Position numbers and translations under genes: made by a program | The notes under the pieces: generated by a model | What the model saw: only the letters and a program-made list of their open reading frames with translations | Told to the model about the DNA's origin: nothing | Databases searched by the model: none | Source of the DNA: Bacteroidota bacterium | GTDB taxonomy: Bacteria > Bacteroidota > Bacteroidia > UKL13-3 | Length of the DNA stretch: 64,000 nt | Direction of reading: 5' to 3' | NCBI GenBank assembly: GCA_947457395.1 | Contig: CANGVA010000007.1 | Coordinates: 62,001-126,000 of the forward strand | In this document: positions 25,918-35,650 of the stretch, piece by piece | How positions within the stretch are numbered: the first letter of the stretch is position 1 | Layout of the letters: each line of letters opens with the position of its first letter

Positions 25918-26889
25918 ATGAAAAAAATAGGTGTTTTTACATCGGGAGGCGATTCGCCCGGAATGAATGCATGTATTAGGGCGGTTGTTAGAACTGCAAT
26001 TTATAATGGGATAGATGTAATGGGTATTCAACGAGGATATCAGGGGATGATAGAAAATGATATAGATTTTCTGAGTTCTCGTTCTGTTTCCAATATCATT
26101 CAACGAGGGGGAACCATCCTTAAATCTGCCCGAAGCAAAGAGTTTATGACGCCAGAAGGTAGGAATAAAGCCTACAGAAATTTAAAGGAACATGGGGTAG
26201 ATGGCCTGGTTTGTATAGGTGGTAATGGAACATTTACAGGTGCCAAACTTTTTCACGAAGAATACGGTATACCTGCCATTGGTGCTCCGGGTACTATTGA
26301 TAATGATTTATATGGAACTGATTTTACCATTGGTTTCGATACTGCCATCAATACTGCTGTTGAAGCCATTGATAAAATAAGAGATACTGCAGACTCACAT
26401 GGTCGTGTGTTTTTTATTGAAGTAATGGGAAGACATACAGGGTATATTGCGCTTGCAGCCGGTATTGCCGGAGGAGCAGAGTTAATTCTCATACCGGAAA
26501 AACAAGGTCAATGGAAAGATGTGGCGGCCATGTTTGCGGGAGAAACTAAAAGCCCCAAGGCATTTTCCATTGTAATTGTTGCCGAGGGTGATGAGGAAGG
26601 CGGTGCAATTAAAATTGTGGAGCGGCTAACAAAAGAGATACCAGATTTTGACCCTCGTGTAACCATTTTGGGCCATATACAACGCGGAGGATCCCCAACC
26701 GCTTATGATAGGGTTTTGGCTTCCAGATTGGGAAATGCTGCAGTTGAGGCATTGCTAGCCGGGGAATCAAATAAAATGGCTGGGCTTGTAAATAACCAGG
26801 TTGTTCTAACTTCTTTTGACGAGGCAATTAGTAAGAGTAAGCCTTTAAATCCGGGTTTGCTTAAACTGGTTGATATTTTTAATTGTTAG
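25918..26889 (+). CDS. pfkA: 6-phosphofructokinase
   Basis: It phosphorylates fructose 6-phosphate to fructose 1,6-bisphosphate in glycolysis. The product has 323 residues from the ATG at 25918; an upstream TTG at 25912 is less likely. TSGGDSPGMNA binds the nucleotide, PGTIDNDLYGTD holds the catalytic Asp128, and MGRHTGYIA and ILGHIQRGGSPTAYDR complete the family pattern. Gly104 and Gly125 fit an ATP rather than a PPi enzyme. In the metal/phosphate motif, normally GGDGS/T, residue 103 is Asn (IGGNGTFTG), one base from Asp. The 3' end overlaps convergent mnmH by 11 bases. Confidence 0.93.
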   Translation: MKKIGVFTSGGDSPGMNACIRAVVRTAIYNGIDVMGIQRGYQGMIENDIDFLSSRSVSNIIQRGGTILKSARSKEFMTPEGRNKAYRNLKEHGVDGLVCIGGNGTFTGAKLFHEEYGIPAIGAPGTIDNDLYGTDFTIGFDTAINTAVEAIDKIRDTADSHGRVFFIEVMGRHTGYIALAAGIAGGAELILIPEKQGQWKDVAAMFAGETKSPKAFSIVIVAEGDEEGGAIKIVERLTKEIPDFDPRVTILGHIQRGGSPTAYDRVLASRLGNAAVEALLAGESNKMAGLVNNQVVLTSFDEAISKSKPLNPGLLKLVDIFNC

Positions 26890-27931
26890 GTAGCCCATTT
26901 TGATTCAAAAGGGTGTCCTTAGCCTTTAGCAATTGTTGTACATACATATCGTTATTTGCGGCCTTGATGCGGATCAACTTTTCTTTTAATCTTTTAGCTA
27001 TTCCGAAACTATAGGTTTGGTCATAATAATCAAGCACAATATTGAGCCAGGCGGGATAATCGTTAGTTGCTATTGATTCTATTGCCTGTCTCATCCTTAA
27101 ATTACCAATCTTTTTCTCAATCTTTTGTGTGGCGTTTATGAGTTGCTCTTTATCAAAGCTGCCATAAAGCTCAATGATGCTTTGCATTCGCTCCTGCCTC
27201 GTTTTATCAATAAAGAGTAAAGGAGCATTCATCTTAGCCATATAAATTTGCTCAGGCAAAACCACTGTTCCGGTTTTGCGGCTCTCATCCTCAATCCAAA
27301 TAATTTTTTCTGTTCCTGCCTCTACCAGCGCCATTGCCAGGTTGTTTTCAAACTGTTCATTGGTTGGCTGTTCAGGTAATCCTATTGCCCCATAAGCTGA
27401 GCCTCTGTGATTTGCCAGAGACTCAATATCAATGATTATTTCTCCTACGCTGGCAAGCATGTGTAGGATGGGTGTTTTTTCACTGCCTGTATATCCTCCC
27501 AGCACAAGAAATTGATAGGGTTTAAGAAATTGCTCCGCTACATAATTGCGATAAGCTTTATAGCCTCCATGCAATAAGGTGATGTCGAAACCGGCTGTAT
27601 GAAGCACCCAAGCCATAATTTTGCTGCGCAACCCACCTCTAAAACAATGCAACAGTACTTTTTTATGAGGAAACAGTGTAAATGCTTGTTCTATAAATAA
27701 CTTAAATTTTGGCCCTGCAAGCTCGTAACCCAGTAATACAGCTGCATTATGGCCTTTTTGTTTGTAGCAGGTGCCCACAAGTGCTCGTTCTTCATTGTTT
27801 AGAATTGGGAAACTAATTGCCCCGGTAATATGGCCTTGTTTATATTCTCCTTCGCTTCGTGCATCAAGAACGGGGTGCTTTTTGGCAAGGGTCAAAAAGG
27901 TGGAAACATCAGTGGTTTGAAGATTGGGCAT
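26879..27931 (-). CDS. mnmH: tRNA 2-selenouridine/geranyl-2-thiouridine synthase
   Basis: MnmH (SelU, YbbB) replaces sulfur by selenium, through a geranylated intermediate, at the wobble 2-thiouridine of some tRNAs. The N-terminal rhodanese domain has the catalytic Cys96 in LLHCFRGGLRSKIMAW; the C-terminal part is a P-loop domain. The P-loop reads GYTGSEKT, with Glu151 where the family has Gly (GSGKT), a one-base difference. The product has 350 residues from the ATG at 27931; a GTG at 27943 would add four. No selD is in the window. It is divergent from guaA. Confidence 0.9.
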   Translation of the reverse strand: MPNLQTTDVSTFLTLAKKHPVLDARSEGEYKQGHITGAISFPILNNEERALVGTCYKQKGHNAAVLLGYELAGPKFKLFIEQAFTLFPHKKVLLHCFRGGLRSKIMAWVLHTAGFDITLLHGGYKAYRNYVAEQFLKPYQFLVLGGYTGSEKTPILHMLASVGEIIIDIESLANHRGSAYGAIGLPEQPTNEQFENNLAMALVEAGTEKIIWIEDESRKTGTVVLPEQIYMAKMNAPLLFIDKTRQERMQSIIELYGSFDKEQLINATQKIEKKIGNLRMRQAIESIATNDYPAWLNIVLDYYDQTYSFGIAKRLKEKLIRIKAANNDMYVQQLLKAKDTLLNQNGLPNN

Positions 27932-27993
27932 AACTAAACTCACTTCAAATTAAGGTAATGCCGTTCAATTTTCTCAAATTCGCAACTTTAATT

Positions 27994-29520
27994 ATGGAAG
28001 AAAAAGTACTCATCATCGATTTCGGCTCACAATATACGCAACTAATTGCCCGCAGGCTGCGTGAGTTAAACGTGTATTCGGAAATTCATCCTTGTACGCA
28101 CCTACCTGTTATTGATGCACAAACAAAGGCTGTAATACTTTCCGGTAGCCCATATTCCGTAAATGATGGTCTGCTTCCTTCAATTGATTTATCAAACATC
28201 AGGGGTAAATTGCCATTATTGGGTGTTTGCTATGGTGCACAATACCTTGCCTCAAGCAACGGAGGAAAGGTTACGCCTTCAAAAATCAGGGAGTATGGCC
28301 GCGCTCACCTCACACATATTACAGATTCTGTTCTTTTTCAACATATAGATAAAGGCTCGCAGGTTTGGATGAGTCATGGCGATACCATTACATCGATACC
28401 TGACAATTTTGAAATTATTGCGAGTACAAATGATGTGAAGGTAGCTGCATTTAAGGTTAACAATGAGCCTACCTATGCCATTCAGTTTCACCCAGAGGTA
28501 ACCCATAGTACAGATGGTAAAACATTGCTGCACAATTTTATTGCTGAAATTGCAGGTCTTAGCCAAAGCTGGACGCCTGCTCATTTTATTGAATCAATCA
28601 CAAGTGAGTTAAAGCAGAAACTAGGTAATGATAAGGTAATTATTGGCTTATCAGGTGGTGTTGACTCTTCGGTGGCTGCCGTTTTGTTAAAGCATGCCAT
28701 TGGAGATAACCTGACAGGTATTTTTATTGATAATGGTTTGCTGCGTAAAGATGAATATGCTCAGGTGCTGCACGCTTATCATAACATGGGCTTAAATGTA
28801 ATTGGTGTTGATGCAAAGAGCCGTTTTTTGAACGAGCTAAAGGATAAAATAGATCCGGAAGATAAACGCAAAACCATAGGCCGGGTTTTTATTGAGGTTT
28901 TTGAGGAGGAAGCAAAGAAGCTTGATGATGTTAAATGGCTGGCGCAGGGCACTATTTATCCGGATGTGATTGAAAGTGTAAGTGTGAAAGGACCTTCGGC
29001 AACCATTAAATCGCATCACAATGTGGGTGGATTGCCAGAAAAGATGCATTTAAAAATTGTGGAACCTTTGCGCATGTTGTTTAAAGATGAGGTTAGAGCA
29101 GTTGGCACAGCGCTTGGAATAGATCCAATTATTCTGGGGCGCCATCCATTTCCTGGGCCCGGATTGGCAATTCGCATTTTAGGTGAAGTTACAGCGGAAA
29201 AGGTTGAGATTTTACAGGAAGCTGATGCTATTTTTATAAACGGACTTCATGAGCATGGCTTGTACCAATCGGTTTGGCAAGCTGGAGCCATTTTTCTGCC
29301 GGTGCAGTCGGTAGGTGTAATGGGTGATGAAAGAACTTATCAGCATGTGATATGCCTGCGTGCAGTAACTTCTGTTGATGGCATGACTGCGGACTGGAGC
29401 CATTTGCCTTATGATTTTCTAGGAGAGATATCCAATAAAATCATCAACCGTGTTAAGGGTATTAATCGCGTGGTTTTTGATATTAGCTCCAAACCTCCTG
29501 CAACTATAGAGTGGGAGTAA
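27994..29520 (+). CDS. guaA: GMP synthase (glutamine-hydrolysing)
   Basis: GuaA aminates XMP to GMP with glutamine and ATP. The product has 508 residues from the ATG at 27994, which gives the typical N-terminus ([20 protein letters not shown]); an upstream ATG at 27958 would add 12 atypical residues. The glutamine amidotransferase domain holds Cys79 (GVCYGAQ) and FHPEVTHS. The ATP-pyrophosphatase domain holds [13 protein letters not shown], and the dimerisation domain ends in the usual [13 protein letters not shown] and PPATIEWE. All key residues are present. The periplasmic-binding-fold gene follows after 21 bases. Confidence 0.97.
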   Translation: MEEKVLIIDFGSQYTQLIARRLRELNVYSEIHPCTHLPVIDAQTKAVILSGSPYSVNDGLLPSIDLSNIRGKLPLLGVCYGAQYLASSNGGKVTPSKIREYGRAHLTHITDSVLFQHIDKGSQVWMSHGDTITSIPDNFEIIASTNDVKVAAFKVNNEPTYAIQFHPEVTHSTDGKTLLHNFIAEIAGLSQSWTPAHFIESITSELKQKLGNDKVIIGLSGGVDSSVAAVLLKHAIGDNLTGIFIDNGLLRKDEYAQVLHAYHNMGLNVIGVDAKSRFLNELKDKIDPEDKRKTIGRVFIEVFEEEAKKLDDVKWLAQGTIYPDVIESVSVKGPSATIKSHHNVGGLPEKMHLKIVEPLRMLFKDEVRAVGTALGIDPIILGRHPFPGPGLAIRILGEVTAEKVEILQEADAIFINGLHEHGLYQSVWQAGAIFLPVQSVGVMGDERTYQHVICLRAVTSVDGMTADWSHLPYDFLGEISNKIINRVKGINRVVFDISSKPPATIEWE

Positions 29521-29541
29521 CAGGCAACCCATGGTGTTATC

Positions 29542-30681
29542 ATGCAAAAAGGTATGATTAAATATATTTTCTTATTCTTTTTCGGTTGGATTCAGCTAAC
29601 TGTAAGCGGGCAGATACCGGTAAAAACCAATAAAATCTCTTTGGTATTACCGTTTTGTGCTACCAAAATACTGGCCGATCCAACCCATGCAGAAGCGGAA
29701 CTAGGCAATATATCCAGGGAGTATTACCAGGGTGCTTTAATTGCGATGGATAGCTTTGAAAGAGCAGGCATCCCAATCAGGTTGTCTATTTTTGATACCA
29801 ATAACGATAGTCTTACTATGCATCGCATCTTGCAAAAAGCATCGTTTAAGGAATCAGATCTGATTATTGGTCCCATATTGCAGGGAGGAAATAAAATGCT
29901 TACCCCGTTTTGTAAGGAAAAAGGAATTTTTCATGTTTCACCACTCATGACCTATTCTAAAACCAAACTAAATGATCCGTACTGGATTTCATCAAATCCC
30001 GACCTCCCCGGATATGCCCAAATTTTATATCAGTACTTTCTTTCCGTAAAAAAAGATTCAGCCAATATTATTGTCATTAGTGATAAATCGCCAATGGATA
30101 ACAATATAAGTTTTGCATTTAAACAAATTCCACCAAATACATCTAAAACTGTTAAACTGCGAGTAGTTGACTATAATGCGACATTGGATGTGAATACGCT
30201 TTTTTCTGCAGATTTACCTAATTATTTGGTGGTTCCTTCCTCAAAAGAACCAATGGTTAATAAGTTACTTTATCAAATAAAAGATTCATCTGCATTTGCT
30301 GAGGTTTCCTGTTTTGGTTTTCAACAGTGGTATGATTTTAAATCTATTGATTTTGACCTTTGGCAAAGAAAGCGGGTACATATTGTAACCCCTTATTTTG
30401 TAAATTATGAAGATGATGCGGTAAAGCAATTTGTTTTGGCATACCGTGAAAAATTCTTCACTGAGCCTTCAGAGGCTGCTTTTAAAGGATACGACCAGTT
30501 ATTGCTTTATGGGCAAGCCCTGCAATCCTCCGGACGAAATTTAATGGATAAACTTGCTGAAAAAGATTTTAAAATGTTTCATACGCTGTATCGTTTTAGA
30601 AAGCAAAAGGAGGGTTTTTATCAAAATACCTACCTAAATATCATTCGCTTAGAGTCTGACAGGCCCATCAAGGTTAATTAA
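29542..30681 (+). CDS. Exported protein with periplasmic-binding (type 1) fold
   Basis: This 379-residue protein has a signal peptide (start MQKGMIKYIFLFFFGWIQ, cleavage after about SGQ). The mature part has the alternating alpha/beta pattern of type 1 periplasmic-binding proteins and related ABC substrate-binding proteins: ISLVLPFCAT, YYQGALIAMDSF, SDLIIGPIL and FHVSPLMTY. No transporter genes are next to it, so it is more likely a solute sensor or a cell-wall-related protein such as the LpoA-like group than a transport component; this is inference. It follows guaA by 21 bases. Confidence 0.75.
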   Translation: MQKGMIKYIFLFFFGWIQLTVSGQIPVKTNKISLVLPFCATKILADPTHAEAELGNISREYYQGALIAMDSFERAGIPIRLSIFDTNNDSLTMHRILQKASFKESDLIIGPILQGGNKMLTPFCKEKGIFHVSPLMTYSKTKLNDPYWISSNPDLPGYAQILYQYFLSVKKDSANIIVISDKSPMDNNISFAFKQIPPNTSKTVKLRVVDYNATLDVNTLFSADLPNYLVVPSSKEPMVNKLLYQIKDSSAFAEVSCFGFQQWYDFKSIDFDLWQRKRVHIVTPYFVNYEDDAVKQFVLAYREKFFTEPSEAAFKGYDQLLLYGQALQSSGRNLMDKLAEKDFKMFHTLYRFRKQKEGFYQNTYLNIIRLESDRPIKVN

Positions 30682-30737
30682 GTATCTTGACTAATAGCAT
30701 CCTATTGCGTAACCTTGTTTAATTATTGCGAGAATAC

Positions 30738-31220
30738 ATGATTAAGGTACTTTTTGTTTGCTTAGGAAATATTTGCCGTTCACCACTTGCCGAAGGTATT
30801 TTCAGGGCAATGGTTGAAGAAGAAGAACTCCATCATTCCTTTTTCATTGACTCAGCAGGAACAGCATCCTATCATATTGGGTTTTTGCCCGATGAACGCA
30901 CCCGCAGGGTAGCAGAAGACCGCGGAATCAAACTCACACATAAAGCGCGTGCATTCACAACAAACGATTTTTATGCTTTTGATTTTATAATAACTATGGA
31001 TGAATCAAATCTGAGCAATGTTATCAGATTAATGCCTGAGGATAACAGGGCACGCATACATCTGCTAAGAGAGTTTGATTCAGTTGGTAAGGGGCAGGCT
31101 GTACCCGATCCTTATTATGGAGACATGAGTGATTTTGAGAAAGTTCATGATATCCTGGATCGCAGCTGTATGCACTTGCTTGATTTTATAAAGGCAAATC
31201 ATTTTAACGAAAACAGGTAA
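30738..31220 (+). CDS. Low-molecular-weight protein tyrosine phosphatase
   Basis: The product has 160 residues from the ATG at 30738 (a TTG at 30726 would add four). The N-terminal P-loop VCLGNICRSP holds the nucleophile Cys8 and Arg14 of the CX5R motif, and the late VPDPYYGD supplies the general acid Asp. It removes phosphate from tyrosine (or arginine) residues; substrates are often tyrosine kinases of capsule systems, none of which is nearby. Its stop overlaps the acylphosphatase start in TAATG. Confidence 0.92.
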   Translation: MIKVLFVCLGNICRSPLAEGIFRAMVEEEELHHSFFIDSAGTASYHIGFLPDERTRRVAEDRGIKLTHKARAFTTNDFYAFDFIITMDESNLSNVIRLMPEDNRARIHLLREFDSVGKGQAVPDPYYGDMSDFEKVHDILDRSCMHLLDFIKANHFNENR

Positions 31221-31489
31221 TGCTGCACGTCAGGATTTGGGTTAGCGGAAAGGTGCAGGGAGTATTTTACAGAAGATTTATTGCTAATCAGGCGCAACAA
31301 TTGGGCGTGAAAGGACTTGTGAAAAATTTGCCCGATGGACGCGTATACATAGAAGCAGAAGGAACAGCCGAGCAGTTGAAAGATTTTGAAGCCTGCTGCC
31401 AGGAAGGTTCTCCGGCTTCTGTAGTTAAACAAATAACAAAACAAGAGGGAAGCATCAAAGGATTCGATGTTTTTTGTATTAACAGATAA
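31220..31489 (+). CDS. acyP: Acylphosphatase
   Basis: This 89-residue enzyme hydrolyses carboxyl-phosphate bonds, such as in acetyl or carbamoyl phosphate. The motif VQGVFYRRF supplies Arg18, KGLVKNLPDGRV supplies Asn36, and EAEG follows; all catalytic residues are in place. The start codon overlaps the stop of the phosphatase gene by one base (TAATG), so the two are translationally coupled. Confidence 0.94.
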   Translation: MLHVRIWVSGKVQGVFYRRFIANQAQQLGVKGLVKNLPDGRVYIEAEGTAEQLKDFEACCQEGSPASVVKQITKQEGSIKGFDVFCINR

Positions 31490-31534
31490 ATACAGCTGTA
31501 AACAAAGCGTGCTGAATGATGTTAAATAAAATAT

Positions 31535-33025
31535 ATGATGAAGATTGAAAAAATTAAAACGCTGGGTCAACTGAAAAAGGCAGGATACCAGCCTCGCAGC
31601 ATCAAACAAGAAATGCGTGAAAATCTGATAGCCATGCTAAGATCGGGACAAAATCCTTTTGATGATATCAAAGGTTATGAAGATACTGTGCTGCCGCAGT
31701 TGCAAACAGCTATTCTCTCAAGACATCACATCATATTATTGGGTTTACGTGGACAGGCCAAAACCCGCATTGCCAGATTAATGGTAAGACTTCTGGATGA
31801 GTATATGCCGGTTGTGGAGGGTTCAGAAATTCATGATGATCCGCTTATGCCGCTATCCAGATATGCTTATGATTTGATTAAAGCAGAAGGTGATTTAACG
31901 CCAATTCAATGGATTCACCGTGATGAAAGATATACAGAGAAACTTGCCACTCCGGACGTGAGCGTAGCTGATTTGATTGGTGATTTAGATCCGATTAAGG
32001 CAGCTACAATGAAACTCAATTATGCAGATGAAAGGGTTATTCATTTTGGATTGATACCGCGCTCGCATCGCAGCATTTTTGTGATAAATGAATTACCGGA
32101 TTTGCAGGCACGCATTCAGGTTTCATTATTTAATATCCTACAGGAGGGCGATTTGCAGATAAGGGGTTTTAAACTAAGGCTGCCGCTTGATATTCAGTTT
32201 GTGTTTACTGCCAACCCTGAAGACTATACCAACAGAGGCTCCATAGTAACACCATTGAAAGACAGAATAGATAGTCAAATTCTTACTCATTATCCAAAAA
32301 CCATTGCTGTTTCAAAGGCTATTACACAGCAGGAGGCACTGGTTTTGCCTGAACAAAAAGCCCACGTATCCATGCATGATGCAGTACTGGATTTGGTAGA
32401 GCGCGTAGCCTTTGAAGCCAGAAGCAGTGAGTTTGTTGATCAGAAGAGTGGAGTTTCGGCACGTTTAACAATTTCTGCTTTGGAAAATGTATACAGCCAT
32501 GCAGAAAGACGAATGCTTATATGCAGTGAGCCCAAAACCTATGTGCGTATTGCAGATTTATATGGGGCGTTGCCCTCAATTACAGGAAAAATAGAATTGG
32601 TATATGAAGGTGAGCTGGAGGGTGCAGCCAATGTGGCCTATTTGCTTATTGGTAAGGCTATCAGAACATTATTCGGTGCTCTATTCCCCGACCCTGAAAA
32701 AAGCAAAAAGAACAAACAGGGTAATGCATATGCCGAAATTATAAACTGGTTTAATAAAGGTAATGTTGTGGAGATTCCTGCACTTGCCAACCAGCAAGCT
32801 TATGAAAAGTGCCTTAAAAACGTGGCAGGTTTGGAGGCCTTGGTAGAGAAAACATTGGGCAAATTGCCTGTACCCGAAAAGCTACTCATGATGGAGCTGG
32901 TTTTACATGGACTGGCTGAGTATAGTCAACTTAGCAAGCATCATGTAGATAAAGGTGTAACCTTTAAAGATTTTATGAGTGCCATGTTTGATATGAAGCA
33001 ACAGGATAGGGAAGAAGAATATTAA
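31535..33025 (+). CDS. MoxR/magnesium-chelatase-like AAA+ ATPase
   Basis: This 496-residue protein has Walker A GLRGQAKT (70-77) and a Walker B strand IFVINELPDL (181-190), in which the usual Asp of the DE pair is Asn185. SIVTPLKDRIDSQI supplies an arginine-finger/sensor region. A helical C-terminal part follows. Related ATPases work with a VWA-domain partner to remodel proteins or insert metals; no VWA gene is next to it here. ATG codons at 31535 and 31538 are both usable. It stands alone after acyP by 45 bases and runs towards priA. Confidence 0.8.
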   Translation: MMKIEKIKTLGQLKKAGYQPRSIKQEMRENLIAMLRSGQNPFDDIKGYEDTVLPQLQTAILSRHHIILLGLRGQAKTRIARLMVRLLDEYMPVVEGSEIHDDPLMPLSRYAYDLIKAEGDLTPIQWIHRDERYTEKLATPDVSVADLIGDLDPIKAATMKLNYADERVIHFGLIPRSHRSIFVINELPDLQARIQVSLFNILQEGDLQIRGFKLRLPLDIQFVFTANPEDYTNRGSIVTPLKDRIDSQILTHYPKTIAVSKAITQQEALVLPEQKAHVSMHDAVLDLVERVAFEARSSEFVDQKSGVSARLTISALENVYSHAERRMLICSEPKTYVRIADLYGALPSITGKIELVYEGELEGAANVAYLLIGKAIRTLFGALFPDPEKSKKNKQGNAYAEIINWFNKGNVVEIPALANQQAYEKCLKNVAGLEALVEKTLGKLPVPEKLLMMELVLHGLAEYSQLSKHHVDKGVTFKDFMSAMFDMKQQDREEEY

Positions 33026-33123
33026 AACTATGTAGGGGGCATGTGTTTTATTTCGCTAAATCAATTTCCGGGCATGGATGATTTATTTGCCGAATAGCTA
33101 TACCTTAAAATCAGTTACTCAAC

Positions 33124-35580
33124 CTACATCGGATCTACGTCACAATAATAATAAACACCGTTAAATGCTTTTTGGGTAATTACCTCCATGGCTTGCTCCT
33201 GAATAAATTGTTTAATAGCAGCCAGATGCTTGCTATCGCGTTCAATTTTAATAAGCAACTCTTTTATATATAAATTTTTTATTCTGGAAACATACGGACT
33301 TTCAGGTCCTATGAGCTTATCGCCTAGTCTTTTATATAATAAATTGCGCAATGCAAAGGAAGCGTCACTAACCTGCTTATAGTCTTTGTGCTTTAGCACC
33401 ACTTTTATGAGCCTTTGGAAGGGTGGATACAAGAATTGCTTACGATCAGCCAGTTCATTGGCATAAAACAGATCAAACCGCTGATGAATTACTTCTTGTA
33501 GTACATGATGATCCGGCAAAGAGGTTTGAATAATAACTTTACCTTGTTTATGCTTGCGGCCTGCCCTGCCGCTAACCTGAGTTAGAAGTTGATAGGCTCT
33601 TTCATGCGCCCTGAACTCAGGGAAAAACAGTAGTGCATCTGCATTGATTATTCCTACCACGCTTACATGTTCAAAATCCAGCCCTTTGCTAACCATTTGT
33701 GTGCCCACCAAAATATCAGCTTGCCTTTCTTCGAATGATGCTATAATTTTTTCATGGCCATGTTTTGTTTTTGCCGCATCCTGATCCAGTCTTTCTACCC
33801 TTGCCTCCGGAAAATAGATTTTAATTTCATCCTCTACCTTCTCTGTTCCCATTCCTTTGAATTCAAGTTCATGAGATTGACATGCTGTGCATGTTTTAGG
33901 GAGTTTTTGCTGATATCCGCAATAATGACACTTCAGTACATCGTTGTATTTATGATAGGTAAGACTAATGTCGCAATGGATGCATGTAGGCACCCAGTGG
34001 CATTTTCTGCACTCATACAGCGGTGCAAAGCCTCTTCTGTTTTGAAACAGGATAACCTGTTCGTTATGCTTCAGTGCTGTCTCAATGGCATGCATCAATG
34101 TTGAAGTAAAACTGCCCCGTATGGTTCTGGTTCGTTTCTCTTCAGCAATATCTGCCGTTAAAAGTCCGGGCATTTCAATTTCACCAAAACGCTGATGCAG
34201 CTTAACCAATCCATAACGATTTTGATTGGCATTGTAGTAACTTTCAAAAGATGGGGTTGCTGATCCAAGTAGAACTTTGCCCTGCCAAAGTTGGGACAGA
34301 TAAATGGCAGCATCTCTTGCATGATAGCGGGGTGAGGGATCTTGCTGTTTGTATGATTGTTCGTGCTCTTCATCAACAATAATTAATCCGAGTTCTTTAA
34401 ACGGCATGAAGATAGCCGAACGTGCACCAATAATCACCTGGGCTTCTCCTGAGCTTATCTTCTTCCAAATCTCAACCCGTTCATGCTGGTTATATTTTGA
34501 ATGAAAGGCAACGGCCCGGTTACCAAAATACTTTTTAAGCCTGTTTATCACCTGCGATGTAAGCGCAATTTCGGGTAACAAATACAGAACCTGCTGCTGC
34601 CTTGCAATGGCCTCTTCAATTAATTTAACATAAATATGGGTTTTGCCGCTGGATGTAACACCATGCAGCAGGCACACATCCTTTTCTTTAAGTTGTTCAT
34701 GAATTTGTTGCAGACAATTAAGCTGCAACTGATTGAGATTAAACTCATGTTGCAAGGTTTCTTCCTTGGCTAAACGGTCTACATGCAGCGGATACAACTC
34801 CAGTATTTCATGTTTTATAAGTGTCTTGAGTGAGCTTTCACTAATGTCTCTGTGGCTTAGCAGGCGGCTTTTTTCAATATGCTCAAACTCATGCTTTAAT
34901 TGCAGATAGGCGAGTAGCACGTTGAGCTGTTTTTCATTTTTTTCTAATTTACTAAACAATGTTTCAAGTGCAGCCTCGCTGTTATATGCCTCAGCTAGTT
35001 TTACACAGTTTACAATTTTGGGCTTATAGGTTTCCGTAATTTCCTCAATAAATAGGAGCAGGCCCTTTATATGCAAGCTTTTAAGTAAAGGAAAAACATT
35101 TTTTGAATGTGTTATTTCAGAAATCTGATCTATGCTTAATTCTTTTTGTATGGTAAGTGCCTCGGTAATGAGGAATTCTTTATCACTTAATTCAATGGTT
35201 AAATCAGCATCAGGATTAAGCATGACACGTGTATTGCTCTCAAGCCTGAATGCGGCCGGTAGTGCAGCATTCATAACTTCGCCCGGAGTGCACATATAGT
35301 AGGAGGCAAGCCAATCCCAAAACCTAAGTGTATTTGCAGATACAAGAGGCTCATCATCTAGAATGCTTATAATATACTTAGCTTCATATCCTGCAGGTGG
35401 CTGATGCTGTATATCATGCACAATGGCGGCATAGAGTTTACGTTTGCCAAATTGCACTACCACACGTTTGCCTACTGCAATTTGCCCTGCCAATTCAAAA
35501 GGTACCCTGTAGGTATACAATTTTTGCAGCGGTACAGGTATAATAACATTAACAAAGGTGGCAAACTTCTCTTCAGACAC
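33124..35580 (-). CDS. priA: Primosomal replication helicase PriA
   Basis: PriA restarts stalled replication forks by loading the replisome. The 818-residue protein begins with the DNA-binding domain (FVNVIIPVPLQKLYTYRVP) and a winged-helix region. Its helicase domain holds Walker A LHGVTSSGKT, DEEH box IIVDEEHEQSYKQ and DPSPRYHARDAA. The zinc-binding domain has four CxxC pairs (ECRKCHWVPTCIHCD, then KCHYCGYQQ and TCTACQS), and a C-terminal helicase lobe carries QVSGRAGRK. The start codon is GTG at 35580, with no ATG near. The 98-base gap 33026-33123 holds nothing recognisable. Confidence 0.96.
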   Translation of the reverse strand: MSEEKFATFVNVIIPVPLQKLYTYRVPFELAGQIAVGKRVVVQFGKRKLYAAIVHDIQHQPPAGYEAKYIISILDDEPLVSANTLRFWDWLASYYMCTPGEVMNAALPAAFRLESNTRVMLNPDADLTIELSDKEFLITEALTIQKELSIDQISEITHSKNVFPLLKSLHIKGLLLFIEEITETYKPKIVNCVKLAEAYNSEAALETLFSKLEKNEKQLNVLLAYLQLKHEFEHIEKSRLLSHRDISESSLKTLIKHEILELYPLHVDRLAKEETLQHEFNLNQLQLNCLQQIHEQLKEKDVCLLHGVTSSGKTHIYVKLIEEAIARQQQVLYLLPEIALTSQVINRLKKYFGNRAVAFHSKYNQHERVEIWKKISSGEAQVIIGARSAIFMPFKELGLIIVDEEHEQSYKQQDPSPRYHARDAAIYLSQLWQGKVLLGSATPSFESYYNANQNRYGLVKLHQRFGEIEMPGLLTADIAEEKRTRTIRGSFTSTLMHAIETALKHNEQVILFQNRRGFAPLYECRKCHWVPTCIHCDISLTYHKYNDVLKCHYCGYQQKLPKTCTACQSHELEFKGMGTEKVEDEIKIYFPEARVERLDQDAAKTKHGHEKIIASFEERQADILVGTQMVSKGLDFEHVSVVGIINADALLFFPEFRAHERAYQLLTQVSGRAGRKHKQGKVIIQTSLPDHHVLQEVIHQRFDLFYANELADRKQFLYPPFQRLIKVVLKHKDYKQVSDASFALRNLLYKRLGDKLIGPESPYVSRIKNLYIKELLIKIERDSKHLAAIKQFIQEQAMEVITQKAFNGVYYYCDVDPM

Positions 35581-35650
35581 AACAGCAGTTTTCTTACGAA
35601 TTAACCAATAATATCAAGCGCTTGCAAGCACTGTGGATAAACAAATAATC

